Of a DNA stretch of 64,000 nt, positions 15,904-26,300 are shown piece by piece. The DNA is from an uncultured Oscillospiraceae bacterium (GTDB lineage Bacteria; Bacillota; Clostridia; Oscillospirales; Oscillospiraceae). The translations under genes and the position numbers were made by a program. How positions within the stretch are numbered: position 1 is the stretch's first letter; each line of letters starts with the position of its first letter. The notes under the pieces were generated by a model that had not been told where the DNA came from, did not search any database, and saw nothing but the letters and a program-made list of their open reading frames with translations. The DNA lies in assembly GCA_934654755.1 (NCBI GenBank), contig CAKUGQ010000007.1:1-64000 (forward strand). The letters run 5' to 3'.

Positions 15904-18900
15904 ATGACGAAACGTATTATCGCCCTTCTGCTTGCGGTTGTTCTGACCGTTGGCCTGTGCGCAAACGTTTTCGCCGCTGAGCCCGAACCTGCTGTTTCAC
16001 AGAAGGTCGTCTCACGCGAAGAAGACGGCGTCACGGTTCAGGTCTCGATCCGCGGCGGCGAAGGCTCCGGAAACGGCCGCATGATCTACCGTTTCCCCGA
16101 AGCGCTCACGCTGAAAAGCGCCAAATCGCTTATCGGCAGTGAAGGCGTCAGCGATTTGACCACCACCGACACCTCCGTCAGCTTTGCCTGGGCGCGCAGC
16201 GAGGATTATGCGGATAAGACCGCCGTCCTTGAGCTCTCGTTCGCGGGCGAAACGGATGTGTATTCCGTAACCATCGAGCTGCCCGAAACCGGCGAAAAGA
16301 TTACCGGCAAGCTCGACTTCAATGCTCCGTTTAAGTACAAGGATGTTTCCGACAGCCAGTGGTATGCCGATTATGTCAATCAGGCATACGAGCTGGGTCT
16401 GATGAACGGCATCGGCGAAGGCAAGTTCGGCCCGTCCTCGGCGCTCAAGCGCGGCGAGCTGGCTCTGCTGCTGTACCGTATGGCCGGCGAGCCCGAGGTT
16501 GAGGGCGCGATCGACTTTACGGACGTTGCCGCAAACTGGTACTACACCGTTGCTATCCTCTGGGCAAACCAGAACGGTATCGTGAACGGCTTCCCGGACG
16601 GCACTTTCAAGCCTGAGCAGGCTGTGAGCCGTCAGGATGCGGCGACCATGTTCGGCCGCTACATCGAGTACTCCGGCCTGAAGCTGGATAAGCTCAGCGA
16701 GTACAAGGGATTCACCGATGAGAACGCCATTGCCTCCTACGCGAAGGAAGCCGTCAAGCTCTGCGTCGAGGCCGGTATCCTCAACGGCTATCCCGAAGGC
16801 AACTTCCTGCCCAACAATTCCATCCTCCGCGGTGAGGCGGCCAAGATGATCGTCTGTGTCTACTGGGCGATGGAAAATGCCAAGAATCCCGACAGACCTA
16901 CGCCTCCTACCACGGATCCGACCGAGCCGACCGAGCCTGAAGAAGGCTTCACCGTCACCTTCGTCGGTGAGGACGGCTATGCCAAGGTCGACGGCAAAAA
17001 GGTGGAATCTTACACCCTGCCGCTTGGCGACAACTGGCTGAACTTCACGCTCCACGGCGACAAGGATCAGGGCTATGAGCTGGACAATGTCGTCGTTACC
17101 GGAGGCAAGCTGAGCCGTAACGGTTCCGAGTTCATCCTTTCCGAAATCAAGGAAAACGTTACCGTCAGCTTCACCACCAAGATGAAGAACGTCACGGTCA
17201 AGTTTGTCTCCGCCGTCACCAGCGGTGTCAAGATTGACCCGACGTCCGTGACCGTTCCCTGGGGCTCTCTCATCGAGGAGCCGACCGCGACCCGTTCCGC
17301 GCACTCCGTCATCGGCTGGTACACCGAGAAGGCGCTGATCCATCAGTTTGACTTCTCCAAGCCCGTCTATGAGGATATGACCCTGTGGGTCAAGTGGCAG
17401 TCCCGTCAGGTCTATGTCAACTACTATGTTGACGACGACGTGCTCTGGCTGACGAGCCCGGTTGAGTACAACGTTACGACGCTCCCGGCGGACGCCCCCA
17501 CCAAGGAAGGCTACCGCTTTGCCGGCTGGTTTGAAAAGGACGAGACGACCGGCGGGATGAAAATCCACAACTTCATGATCCGCATGAAGGACGATCTCAA
17601 GCTCTACGCCGGCTGGATCGAGGACGACAGCGATACCTTCTATGTCTACCTCGGCGGCAACGATCAGATGTCCAGCGGCCGCTTCAATACCAACTACGGT
17701 GCCTGCGGCGACGATGCGAACGACGGTTCCTCCATCTCTCAGGCGGTCCGTACCTTCGAGCGCGCCAAGGAAATTGCCATGGCGCATAAGGACCAGAAGG
17801 TCATCATCCTGATCTGCGGCCTGCTGCCCATCACCGAAAACGCCACCTGGACGCTTGAAGAATTTGCCGATGCGAAGGTTATGCGCAATATCGGTGTTAC
17901 CACCCAGCTCATTCAGGTCCGCAACGGCGCGACCCTGACGCTGCATGACATCACCATCGACGGCGGCGGCGAATACTTCCCCGCCATGGTCAACGGCAAT
18001 ACCTGCGGCGCGATGCTCGACCTGCAGGCCGATACCAACCTGGTTCTCAACAGCGGTACGACCGTGCAGAACTGCGTCAACGGTTACACCTGCTCCGCCA
18101 TCTACGGCAACGGCAGAAACAACATCGTTGTCAATGAGGGCGTCAAGATCATCAACAACTCCAGCGCGTTCACCGGCGGTATCATCGCCTCCTCCGGCTG
18201 CGTTACCGTTAACGGCGGTCTGTTTGAGAACAACGTCCAGACCAACAATGCCGCTTCCTACGAGTGCTATGGCGCGGCTCTTGCCTGCGGCACTGGCACG
18301 CAGGATCAGGTCTGTGAGCTGATCATCAACGGCGGCGTGTTCAGAAACAACCGTGCGGCTATCGGCTCCGCTGTCTCCGCTTATCAGTACGGCAACCTCG
18401 TGCTCAACGGCGGCGAGATCTACGACAACGTAACCGACGGCACCTGCGGCGGCGTTTACATCGGCGCTGCGGTCAACAGCACATTTAAGGGCACCGGCAC
18501 GCTGACGCTCAAGAAGTGCAAGATCTATGGCAACACCAGCACCTCCAACTCCCACAATGCGCAGATCGTCGTTTCCAAGACCGGCCAGTTGGTCTTCTCC
18601 GGCCTGAAGGACGCTGTGGATATCGAAGGCACGATTTACCATGACTACGCCAACGGCGCAGTGGGCATCAATGTTGCCCGTCCGCTGTCCAACATCAAGG
18701 GCGGCAAGCTCAATGTGTACGTCAACGACCCCGACTTCAAGGCTGTCCTGTTGCGCGGCTTCAACCGCCACAAGGTCACGGAAGAGGATGTTGCGGCTTA
18801 CAACTTGCTCAATGTTCTTCCCAGCCAGCACGCAGTTGAGTTGGATACCGCGAAGGACGAGTACCACCTCAAGTATGTCTCGAAGTACGTCAAGGGCGTC

Positions 18901-20163
18901 TTTATCGGCAATGCTACGCAGAGGGCCGGCAGCTACGGCTACGGCAATGACGCGAATGACGGCCTGACCCCGATGACCGCCGTCGGTTCCGTCGCCAAGG
19001 CGAAGGAGATCCTGGCTCAGCTCATCGAGAACGACACGGATAAGACCGGCCCGTATGCCATCTATGTCGTCGGTACCGTCCAGATTGGCGAGAATGAGAC
19101 CATCGACCTGACCCTCGGCGACATGGCTGCCCCGTGCGCCTTTGTCCGCTGGGCAGGTAACGATGCGACCAACCCCTATACCGGCAGCCTGATCTGCATC
19201 AAGGGCAATGCCACTGTGCATGACCTTGTTGTTGACAACAACCGCTATGGCTTTGTCCGCACGGTCAGCATGGGTTATACGTTCTACATTACCGGCGGTG
19301 CAAACGCGCATTTCACCGAAAATGTCACGATTGACAACACCTGTACAAGCGGCGGTATCTTCTATATCGCCTCCTATAAGAAGGATACGAAGGTGACGAC
19401 GGTTGTGGTTGACGATCTCACGCTGACGAATCAGGTCACGTTTACGACGTCCGCTACCGAATCCACCGGCGCCAGCCTGTTCTACATGCTTGGCAGCGGC
19501 ACGGGCAAGCTCGTCGTGAACCATGCCACCTCGATCGGTAACGAATGCCGTCTGCTCTATGTCACCGGCGTTGACACCCGCGATATCACCATCAACGACG
19601 TCGAATTCCGGGACAACAGAAGCCGCGGCGCGGGCGCCATCTTCCTCATCACAAATTCCAGCAATGATACAAACCATGTGGTAAACATCAACGGTGGTAC
19701 CTATGTTAACAACCGCTGTATTGGCGCGAACTCCACGCTCGGCGCCGGTGGTATTGCTCTGATTCAGGCGGATGCGGAAGTCAACTTCAATGGCGGCACC
19801 TTCGTGGACAACGGCAGCAATGCCAGCGAAATGTTCTCCGGCATCGTGATCCGCGGCCCGAAGAAGAACACGCTGAAGTCCGAGGTCAATTGGAATATCG
19901 CCATGGATATCGTTGTCTATATCCAGCCGTATAACAAGACCACCAACAATGCGGCGCTGGTCATCTCCAAGCCTCTGACCAACAAGATCAAGGTTTATGA
20001 CTACGGCATTTATAACGGCTTCGTCGTTATCAAGGGTACGGACAGCTACAAGCTGACCGAGGCGGATCTTGCGAAGGTTGAAGCGGGCTTTACCTCCGCG
20101 ACCAAGATCTACACGCTGGCTCTCGATACCGAGAAGAACGCCATCGTCATCAAGAACCCGTAA
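15904..20163 (+). CDS. SLH-anchored beta-helix surface protein
   Basis: 1419 residues with a signal peptide (MTKRIIALLLAVVLTVGLCANVFA). A cohesin-like/beta N-domain (35-135) is followed by three SLH repeats (about 142-325; YKDVSDSQWYADYV, FTDVAANWYYTVAIL, FTDENAIASYAKEAV), a Pro/Thr linker (about 330-346) and InlB B-type beta-grasp repeats (about 420-580; GWYTEKALIHQFDFSKPVYED, GYRFAGWF, LKLYAGW). A long parallel beta-helix in two blocks follows (about 585-980 and 1000-1419), each opening with YVYLGGNDQ or VFIGNAT plus a GNDANDG loop. The beta-helix turns repeat patterns such as NGGxxxNN. No glycosidase residues are recognised, so it is more likely an adhesin or binding protein. It lies 18 nt behind the subtilase, in one operon, with the same C-ending codon preference. 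Confidence 0.9.
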   Translation: MTKRIIALLLAVVLTVGLCANVFAAEPEPAVSQKVVSREEDGVTVQVSIRGGEGSGNGRMIYRFPEALTLKSAKSLIGSEGVSDLTTTDTSVSFAWARSEDYADKTAVLELSFAGETDVYSVTIELPETGEKITGKLDFNAPFKYKDVSDSQWYADYVNQAYELGLMNGIGEGKFGPSSALKRGELALLLYRMAGEPEVEGAIDFTDVAANWYYTVAILWANQNGIVNGFPDGTFKPEQAVSRQDAATMFGRYIEYSGLKLDKLSEYKGFTDENAIASYAKEAVKLCVEAGILNGYPEGNFLPNNSILRGEAAKMIVCVYWAMENAKNPDRPTPPTTDPTEPTEPEEGFTVTFVGEDGYAKVDGKKVESYTLPLGDNWLNFTLHGDKDQGYELDNVVVTGGKLSRNGSEFILSEIKENVTVSFTTKMKNVTVKFVSAVTSGVKIDPTSVTVPWGSLIEEPTATRSAHSVIGWYTEKALIHQFDFSKPVYEDMTLWVKWQSRQVYVNYYVDDDVLWLTSPVEYNVTTLPADAPTKEGYRFAGWFEKDETTGGMKIHNFMIRMKDDLKLYAGWIEDDSDTFYVYLGGNDQMSSGRFNTNYGACGDDANDGSSISQAVRTFERAKEIAMAHKDQKVIILICGLLPITENATWTLEEFADAKVMRNIGVTTQLIQVRNGATLTLHDITIDGGGEYFPAMVNGNTCGAMLDLQADTNLVLNSGTTVQNCVNGYTCSAIYGNGRNNIVVNEGVKIINNSSAFTGGIIASSGCVTVNGGLFENNVQTNNAASYECYGAALACGTGTQDQVCELIINGGVFRNNRAAIGSAVSAYQYGNLVLNGGEIYDNVTDGTCGGVYIGAAVNSTFKGTGTLTLKKCKIYGNTSTSNSHNAQIVVSKTGQLVFSGLKDAVDIEGTIYHDYANGAVGINVARPLSNIKGGKLNVYVNDPDFKAVLLRGFNRHKVTEEDVAAYNLLNVLPSQHAVELDTAKDEYHLKYVSKYVKGVFIGNATQRAGSYGYGNDANDGLTPMTAVGSVAKAKEILAQLIENDTDKTGPYAIYVVGTVQIGENETIDLTLGDMAAPCAFVRWAGNDATNPYTGSLICIKGNATVHDLVVDNNRYGFVRTVSMGYTFYITGGANAHFTENVTIDNTCTSGGIFYIASYKKDTKVTTVVVDDLTLTNQVTFTTSATESTGASLFYMLGSGTGKLVVNHATSIGNECRLLYVTGVDTRDITINDVEFRDNRSRGAGAIFLITNSSNDTNHVVNINGGTYVNNRCIGANSTLGAGGIALIQADAEVNFNGGTFVDNGSNASEMFSGIVIRGPKKNTLKSEVNWNIAMDIVVYIQPYNKTTNNAALVISKPLTNKIKVYDYGIYNGFVVIKGTDSYKLTEADLAKVEAGFTSATKIYTLALDTEKNAIVIKNP

Positions 20164-20179
20164 GGGGTCACACAATTGC

Positions 20180-20246
20180 GGGCGGCTCCCGGTAAAACGG
20201 GAGCTGCCCAACAAAAAGCCCAAAAGCGCCTTCGGGCGCTTTTGGG
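20180..20246 (+). terminator. Double hairpin after the surface-protein operon
   Basis: Hairpin one is a 12-bp stem (20180-20191 with 20198-20209, one G-T). Hairpin two is CCCAAAAGCGCC-TTCG-GGCGCTTTTGGG at about 20219-20246, with a T-rich tail (GCGTTTTA). Together they probably give efficient termination before murT. Confidence 0.8.
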
Positions 20247-20268
20247 GCGTTTTATACGGAGTGGTAAC

Positions 20269-21657
20269 ATGAGCAGAATTCTGTTTTACCCCGCGCTATG
20301 GGCAGGAAAATTCTTTCTGTGGTGGTACCGCAGGCGGGGGCGGAACCGAAACGATAAACCCGGTATGGCCTCCATGCGGCTTTGCAGCCGTTTTTTAGAG
20401 TATGTGGCGAAGCCGCCGCTGACGATCTGCGTCAGCGGTACGAACGGCAAGACGACCGTTACGAGTCTGATTGCTTCCGTGCTGAAGCGCGAGGGCAAGA
20501 GTGTTGCTTATAATGACTGGGGCGCCAATCATCACGCGGGGCAGGCTCGCTGTCTGCTCGATGCAGTGACAATCTTCAACCGTCCGACGAAGGATGTTGC
20601 GGTGATCGAAATGGATGAGCTTGTTTCTCCGCTGAATGTCCCGCGCATCGCGCCGCAGTACTTTGTTATCAATAACCTTGGCCGTGACTCGATGATGCGT
20701 AACGCAAACCCTGAGTTTATTCGCAGCAGAGTGGCGGCTGCAGCCGATGCGACACCGAAGGCAACGGTTATTGTGAATGCCGATGATCCGCTGTGCTGCT
20801 TTTTGGGAGAGAAAAACCGGCGCCTGTATTTCGGTGCGGACGATTTAAAGCTCGCTCCGCGCCAGAACCTTGTAAGTGAGTTTACCGCTTGCCCGCGCTG
20901 TGGCGCGCTGCCAGTGTACGACTATCGCCAATACCGCCAGATCGGAAGATTCCATTGCCCGAACTGCGGCTTAAAGACGCCGGAGCATGATTTCTTTGCA
21001 AAAGATGTGAATTTTGAAACAATGGAGCTGTCTTTGCGTGAGCCAGACGGCGTTCATACCTATCCCATCGTTTCTGATTCCGTGTTTAATATTTATAACG
21101 AACTTGCCGCGATTGCCGTTCTGCGCGATCTGGGGATTCCCGCCGAGCGTCTTGCGGAGCACCTTCGTAATGTGCAGGTGCCTGCCTCGCGCCAGACGGA
21201 TGAAGTCGTGGAGGGCGTACTGCTTCGCACGCAGATGGCGAAGGGGCAGAATCCGGCCGCCGCTTCCACTGTGTTTGAAAGCGTCGGGCGCGATATGCAC
21301 ACGAAAGAACTGGTGGTTTTATTGGATGAGGTATTTGATGATCCAAGAAAATCCGAGACGATCGCGTGGATTTTTGATACGGATTACGAGTTCCTGAATT
21401 CCGACAGGGTTCGCAGGATTATTGTCGGAGGAGAGCGTTATCTGGATCATCGGGTACGCTTCCTGATGGCGGGTGTACCGGAGGAAAAGCTCGTTTGTGT
21501 GCGCGACCCCTTTGCGGTGCCGCAGTTTGTTGACACAAAGAATGTCGAGGAGATCTGTATCCTGCATGATGTGGTTTTTGTCAGCGGCGCGCACCGGATC
21601 CGCAATGCCATTGCCGAGAGAATACGTGCCGAACGGACGGGGGAGGGTGAGAAATGA
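20269..21657 (+). CDS. murT: MurT-type Mur ligase, lipid II amidation subunit
   Basis: 462 residues from MSRILFYPAL, with GGAG 7 nt before the ATG. An N-terminal hydrophobic stretch precedes the Mur ligase ATP loop SGTNGKTT (about 56-63). An inserted zinc ribbon follows (Cys208, Cys211, Cys230, Cys233: CPRCG and CPNCG), the hallmark of MurT. The C-terminal DUF1727 domain includes NPAAASTVFESV and VVLLDEVFDDPRKSETIAWIFDTD. MurT with GatD converts D-Glu of lipid II to D-isoglutamine using glutamine-derived ammonia. It overlaps the next gene by 4 nt, the normal murT-gatD order, but that partner lacks catalytic residues. Confidence 0.9.
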   Translation: MSRILFYPALWAGKFFLWWYRRRGRNRNDKPGMASMRLCSRFLEYVAKPPLTICVSGTNGKTTVTSLIASVLKREGKSVAYNDWGANHHAGQARCLLDAVTIFNRPTKDVAVIEMDELVSPLNVPRIAPQYFVINNLGRDSMMRNANPEFIRSRVAAAADATPKATVIVNADDPLCCFLGEKNRRLYFGADDLKLAPRQNLVSEFTACPRCGALPVYDYRQYRQIGRFHCPNCGLKTPEHDFFAKDVNFETMELSLREPDGVHTYPIVSDSVFNIYNELAAIAVLRDLGIPAERLAEHLRNVQVPASRQTDEVVEGVLLRTQMAKGQNPAAASTVFESVGRDMHTKELVVLLDEVFDDPRKSETIAWIFDTDYEFLNSDRVRRIIVGGERYLDHRVRFLMAGVPEEKLVCVRDPFAVPQFVDTKNVEEICILHDVVFVSGAHRIRNAIAERIRAERTGEGEK

Positions 21658-22373
21658 CGATCGAGGTACTTTATCCGGAGCTGTGCCAGCTCTTCGGCGA
21701 CTCGGCCAATGTGCGTTATCTCCGTCAATGCCTGCCGGGAGCGCAGTTTGTTTTTACGGACAATCGTTCCGAACCGCTTTTTGCTCGGCAGAAGGTCGAT
21801 CTTCTATATATCGGCTCCATGTCGGAGCCGGCACAAATGCTTGCCGTTTCCAGACTGCGCCCGTACATTCCGCAGCTTCGTGCGTTGATAGATGACGGTG
21901 TGGCGGTGCTTGTGACGGGGAATGCGATAGAGTTGTTCGGACAGGCCATTGAGGATGTCTCCGGCTCCCATGAGGAGATGCTTGGGATGTACCGCTTCAT
22001 AACGCGCCGCGATATGGAGCATCGACATAATTCCATGTTTCTCGGCAGCTTTGAGAACATGACGATTGTCGGCTGTAAGTCACAGTTTTCCTTTCTCTAC
22101 GGTGAATTTCCCGGGGAATTCATTCGTGTGACGGGTGGTTTTGGCAATCATCCGGCTTCGCCGCTGGAGGGTTTTCGTGAGCGGAATCTGTTTGCAACCT
22201 ACCTCCTCGGCCCGTTGCTTGTCCTCAATCCCCCATTTACCCGTTATTTGCTGCGGCGGATTGGTGCGGATGGCTCGCTTGCCTTTGAAAGAGAGGTCAT
22301 GGAGGCGTATTCGTTCCGGACCGAGCAGCTGCAACAAGCCGGTGTGACGTTCAAGCTGCCATATCACCACTGA
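21654..22373 (+). CDS. GatD-like amidotransferase subunit lacking Cys and His of the active site
   Basis: 239 residues, with the opening MTIEVLYPELCQLFGDSANV typical of GatD-type class I amidotransferases. In active GatD the nucleophile elbow reads like ICGGYQLLGQ. Here the aligned stretch is VTGNAIELFGQ (about 87-97) with no Cys. The usual TYLHGP motif carrying the catalytic His reads TYLLGP (182-187). The rest of the fold is kept (GFGNHPASPLEGF, LLGPLLVLNPPFT). It should therefore be unable to release ammonia from glutamine. It is coupled to murT by an ATGA overlap, so a structural or regulatory role in the MurT complex is the simplest reading. Clean frame and normal length argue against a pseudogene. 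Confidence 0.82.
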   Translation: MTIEVLYPELCQLFGDSANVRYLRQCLPGAQFVFTDNRSEPLFARQKVDLLYIGSMSEPAQMLAVSRLRPYIPQLRALIDDGVAVLVTGNAIELFGQAIEDVSGSHEEMLGMYRFITRRDMEHRHNSMFLGSFENMTIVGCKSQFSFLYGEFPGEFIRVTGGFGNHPASPLEGFRERNLFATYLLGPLLVLNPPFTRYLLRRIGADGSLAFEREVMEAYSFRTEQLQQAGVTFKLPYHH

Positions 22374-22374
22374 T

Positions 22375-22415
22375 AAAAGGCATCGGATGGTGTGAGCCAT
22401 CCGATGCCTTTTTGT
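22375..22415. terminator. Strong bidirectional terminator
   Basis: AAAAGGCATCGGATGG and CCATCCGATGCCTTTTT form a 16-bp stem with A and T tracts on both flanks. It serves both murT-gatD and the convergent methyltransferase gene. Confidence 0.9.
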
Positions 22416-22430
22416 CAAAACCGGTTCGAA

Positions 22431-23267
22431 TCAGTGAACGGGGTCAAGCGCTTCGTCGTACATGGAGCCGAGCGCATAGAAGGCTACAGCGCTTGCCGCA
22501 GCGACGTTGAGCGAATCGACACCGTGCGCCATGGGAATCATGACAGTATAGTCGCAATCCGCGATGGTTTGTGCGGCCAGTCCGTCACCCTCCGTCCCGA
22601 GCACGACAGCCAGCCGCTCCTCGCGCGCCAGACGCGGGTCGGACAGACGGAGAGAATCCCGGCGCAGTGCCATTGCAGCCGTAGCAAAGCCGTATTGCCG
22701 CAGAAGCGACTGCCAGTTTTCCGGCAGGTATGTCCACGGCACCTGAAATACCGCTCCCATGCTTACGCGTGTCGCGCGTCGGTAGAGCGGGTCGCTGCCC
22801 GCAGCGGTCAAAAGCACTGCGTCCATACCGAGCGCGGCGGCAGAGCGGAAAATTGCGCCGAGATTGGTTGGGTTCATTACATTCTCCAATACGGCGACGC
22901 GTTTTGCGGCTTGCAGCAGCGTTTCCGGCGCAGGGAGGGAAGGGCGACGCATCTTACAGAGCATCCCCCGTGTCAGGTGAAAACCGGTGAGCTGTGTCAG
23001 AACCGGTAATTCTGCCGTATAGACGGGAATGTCGGCCGCACAGCGCGCCAGAAGCGTGGCACCCTGGGAATTCAGGTGTCTTGGCTCCATCAAAAATGAC
23101 AGAGGCTCGCAGCCGCCGTCCAGTGCGCGGCCGATGACGAGCGGACTTTCCGTGATGAAGCAGGCGTTGGCCGGGTCGGCCCGGTTTAGCAGCTGGTTTT
23201 CTGTCAACCGCGCGTAGTCATCCAGCTCCGGCGCCTGAAAATCCGTAATTTCGATAATTCTTGCCAT
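22431..23267 (-). CDS. SpoU/TrmH-family RNA 2'-O-methyltransferase
   Basis: 278 residues from MARIIEITDF. AAGGCGG lies about 7 nt before this ATG, whereas the ATG 6 nt earlier is too close to it. The C-terminal SPOUT knot has the three family motifs: VLENVMNPTNLGAIFRSA (motif 1), VVLGTEGDGLA (motif 2) and IPMAHGVDSLNVAAASAV (motif 3). The N-terminal part resembles the substrate-binding domain of RlmB/TrmH proteins. It methylates a ribose 2'-OH in rRNA or tRNA with SAM; the target cannot be told. A TATGAT box on the minus strand (23294-23299) suggests its own promoter. Confidence 0.9.
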   Translation of the reverse strand: MARIIEITDFQAPELDDYARLTENQLLNRADPANACFITESPLVIGRALDGGCEPLSFLMEPRHLNSQGATLLARCAADIPVYTAELPVLTQLTGFHLTRGMLCKMRRPSLPAPETLLQAAKRVAVLENVMNPTNLGAIFRSAAALGMDAVLLTAAGSDPLYRRATRVSMGAVFQVPWTYLPENWQSLLRQYGFATAAMALRRDSLRLSDPRLAREERLAVVLGTEGDGLAAQTIADCDYTVMIPMAHGVDSLNVAAASAVAFYALGSMYDEALDPVH

Positions 23268-23320
23268 AAGCATTCCGCCTTTTTGTTTTGTCTATCATAG
23301 CATAGTGTGGTATAAAAATC

Positions 23321-23357
23321 CACCCCGAAGACCGTTTTTTTGCGGTGCTTCGGGGTG
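23321..23357. terminator. Terminator after the ABC permease gene
   Basis: CACCCCGAAG-ACCG and CGGT-GCTTCGGGGTG pair across a T-rich loop. On the minus strand it is followed by GATTTTTA, closing the permease transcript just after its stop at 23364. Confidence 0.8.
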
Positions 23358-23363
23358 TTTTCC

Positions 23364-26300
23364 CTATTCGACGGATTTCAGAGATTCCGCCATGTCTATG
23401 CGGTCGATCTTACGGATCAGACAGAAACAAACCGCGATTGCCAGCAGGATCGTTGCGCCGAAAGCAATGGCATAGCTCAAAGGTGTGACATGGATGTTGA
23501 AGGTTACCAGATTCACGCGGATATTACGCATGATAAAGCCGTGCAGCCACCAACCGCCGGGCAGGCCGACAACGGCGCCGCAGGTTGCGAGAATCAGAAT
23601 CTCGCGGAATACGTAAAACAGGGTCTCGCGATGATAGAAGCCGAGCACCTTGATCGTGGCAATCTCGCGTACACGTTCCGTAATGCTGATGTTGCAGAGG
23701 TTGAACAGGACGACCATTGCCAGAGCGCAGGCACAGGCAACAACCAGGCCGACGATGTAGTCGAGCGATTTCATTGTATTGTCCACAATATCCTGAAGCT
23801 GCTGCGAAACCGTTACTGCGGCGACGCTTTCATCCTTTGACAGCTCTGCACCAAGCGTATAGGGATCGGAATCGGTCAAAATATAGGCGGTTTTATACAC
23901 ACAGGTCTCGCCGAAAACCATTTCAAATGTCTTTGCTGTCATATAAGCGTAGTGGTAGACATAGTTTTCCACAGTTCCGGCGACGGGGAGGTCAACGGTT
24001 TTGCCATCGGAGACCTGTACGGTAATTGTTCTGCCGGCAGAGGTACCTGCGTCCGAGGCAATTCCCTCGTCCAGAAATGCACCCTGTGCAGGATAGGCAA
24101 GAGTTTGCCCGTCGGAGCGGAGCGAGATGGCCTCGGTTATTGCCGGGTCGTCCGTTGCGACAACGATGAGCTTACAAATGCCGTTGGAGGTGTGAACCTC
24201 ATAGCTTGCGGTGTGGACAAAAATGCACTCGGACATATCCGGATGCGCTGCGCGGAATTGCATCTGTTCCTCCGGAGTCAGCGCCTCGGATAGGGTAACG
24301 CTGATCTGGTAATGTGTGATGTCGCCAAACTGGTCATCGACAACGGTCGAGATTGTATCGCGCAGTCCGAGCCCCGCGACGATCAGTGAGGTGCAGCCGC
24401 CCACGCCGAGCAGCATCATGATCAGACGTTTTTTGTAGCGCACGATATTGCGAATGGAGACCTTGTGGAGAAAGCTCACATGCTTCCAGAGGAAGGGAAG
24501 GCGCTCCAGCAGGATGCGTTTTCCGGGCGTCGGTGCCTTTGGCCGCATGAGATTCGACGGCATCTGGCGCAGCTCCTTGTAACAGCTCAGCCAGGTTACA
24601 CCGGCAGAGCATAGCAGCGCAGCCCCTACGGATAATAGCAGCAAACGGCCGTTAAACACATAGAGCAGCGGCGCGAAGTCGTAGAGCATGGAGTAGCCGA
24701 TCCAGATTACCTGCGGGAACAGCCATGTCCCGCCAAAGAAGCCGACGGCACAGCCGACGAGGGCTGCGGAGCCGGAGTAAGACATATACTTCCAGGCGAT
24801 TGCCCCGTCGGAATAGCCCAGCGCCTTGAGCGTGCCGATCTGCGGCCGCTGCTCATCGATCATGCGCGTCATGGTTGTCATACAGACGAGCGCGGCAACG
24901 GCAAAAAAGAAAAGAGGAAAGATTTTGGCGATGCCTTCCACAATGGATGAATCGTTTTCAAAGGAAACATAGCCAGTATTCGTTTCGCGATCCAGGACGT
25001 AGGTGTCAGCGGAATTCAGGGCATCGATCTGTGCTTTTGCGTCATCCAATTGCGTCTTGGCTTTCTGCAATTCGGCTTCCGCTTCAGCAAATCCGGCCTT
25101 TGCCTCCGTCTCCGCGGCGGCGTAATCCGCCTCGCCCTGCGCCAACTCGGCTTTGCCGGATTCCAGCGCCGCAAGGCCGTCCGAGAGCTTAATTTCGTTT
25201 TGTGCGATTTCCTCTGCGGCATCGTCAAGCGCTTTCTTTGCGCTGTCAAGCCGTTCGCGCGTTGCGGCAAAGGTTGCTTCGGCCTCTGCGCGTTTTGCGT
25301 CGAGCTGCTCCTGCGCGGCGACGAGCTGTTGCCATGAGGTATAGACTTCGCTCTGTTCAAACAGGTCAATCAAGGCTTGAACGCCGTCCAGCGCGGCCTG
25401 AAGCGCTTCGCGCTCAACGAGGGGGAGCTCCGACTCGGCGAGCTTTTGCTCGAGCTGACGCTTTGTGACCAGAAGTGCCTGGTATTGGATCAACAACCCG
25501 CTATCGTCGAGCTGTTTTTGCCCTGCATCGATCTGCGCCTGCGCGTCTGCGAACTGTGTTTCCGCTTCCTGCTTCGCGGCGTTAAACTGTTCTAACCCGC
25601 TTTGATACTGCGCAAGTCCGTTTTCGTATTCTCGTTTCCCTGCGGCAAGCTGCTGCCGGGCGTCGGAAAGGAGCGCGTCGTTTCTCTCAATCTCCAAACG
25701 GGCATCGTCGAGTTTCTGCTTCGCTTCGGCGAGCTGAGCCTCGGCTTCTTCGCGTTTGGTACGGTATTCGGCTTCTCCGGCATTGTATTTTTCCTGCGCT
25801 TCCTTCCATGCGGAGCGGGCCTCGCGGATGATCTGCTCGTATCGCAGCGCGGCGCGCTCAGTCAGAAGCGCGCTGAGCGTATCCTCGGCTGCGGAAACAG
25901 CGGCTTTGTATTCGTCCGTGTAGATCGTAAGCCCCGACGTGGCGTTCAGCAGAATGTAAAGCTCAGAGAAATAATCAGCGGCAAAGGCCTCCGGCGGCAA
26001 AAGGATAAAACCGTCCAACGTGCCTGCTCCGAGGGTGGTCGTGCCGCGTTCTGCACCGAGATACAGCGGAGATTCACACAGGCCGACAATGGTCAGCTCT
26101 GTTCCCATCAGAAAGTCTTCCTGAGCGGTCTGCGTAACCGTCAGCGTTTTCCCGATGTCTGCGGAGGTAAAGCGATCCGCGTCTGCAAGACACTCATTTG
26201 CCGCTTCGGGAAGGCGTCCCTCTACCAGACTGGGGACATTGATATCCGAGCCGATGGACAGTGCCTTGAGCGTCATTCCTTTGCCGTCCTTCTGCGCAAT

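Noticed and set aside
16012..20223. A 1403-codon open frame on the minus strand opposite the SLH/beta-helix gene
   Set aside because: Same cause: strong codon bias of the plus-strand gene, which has signal peptide, SLH domains and a ribosome site; the antisense frame has none.
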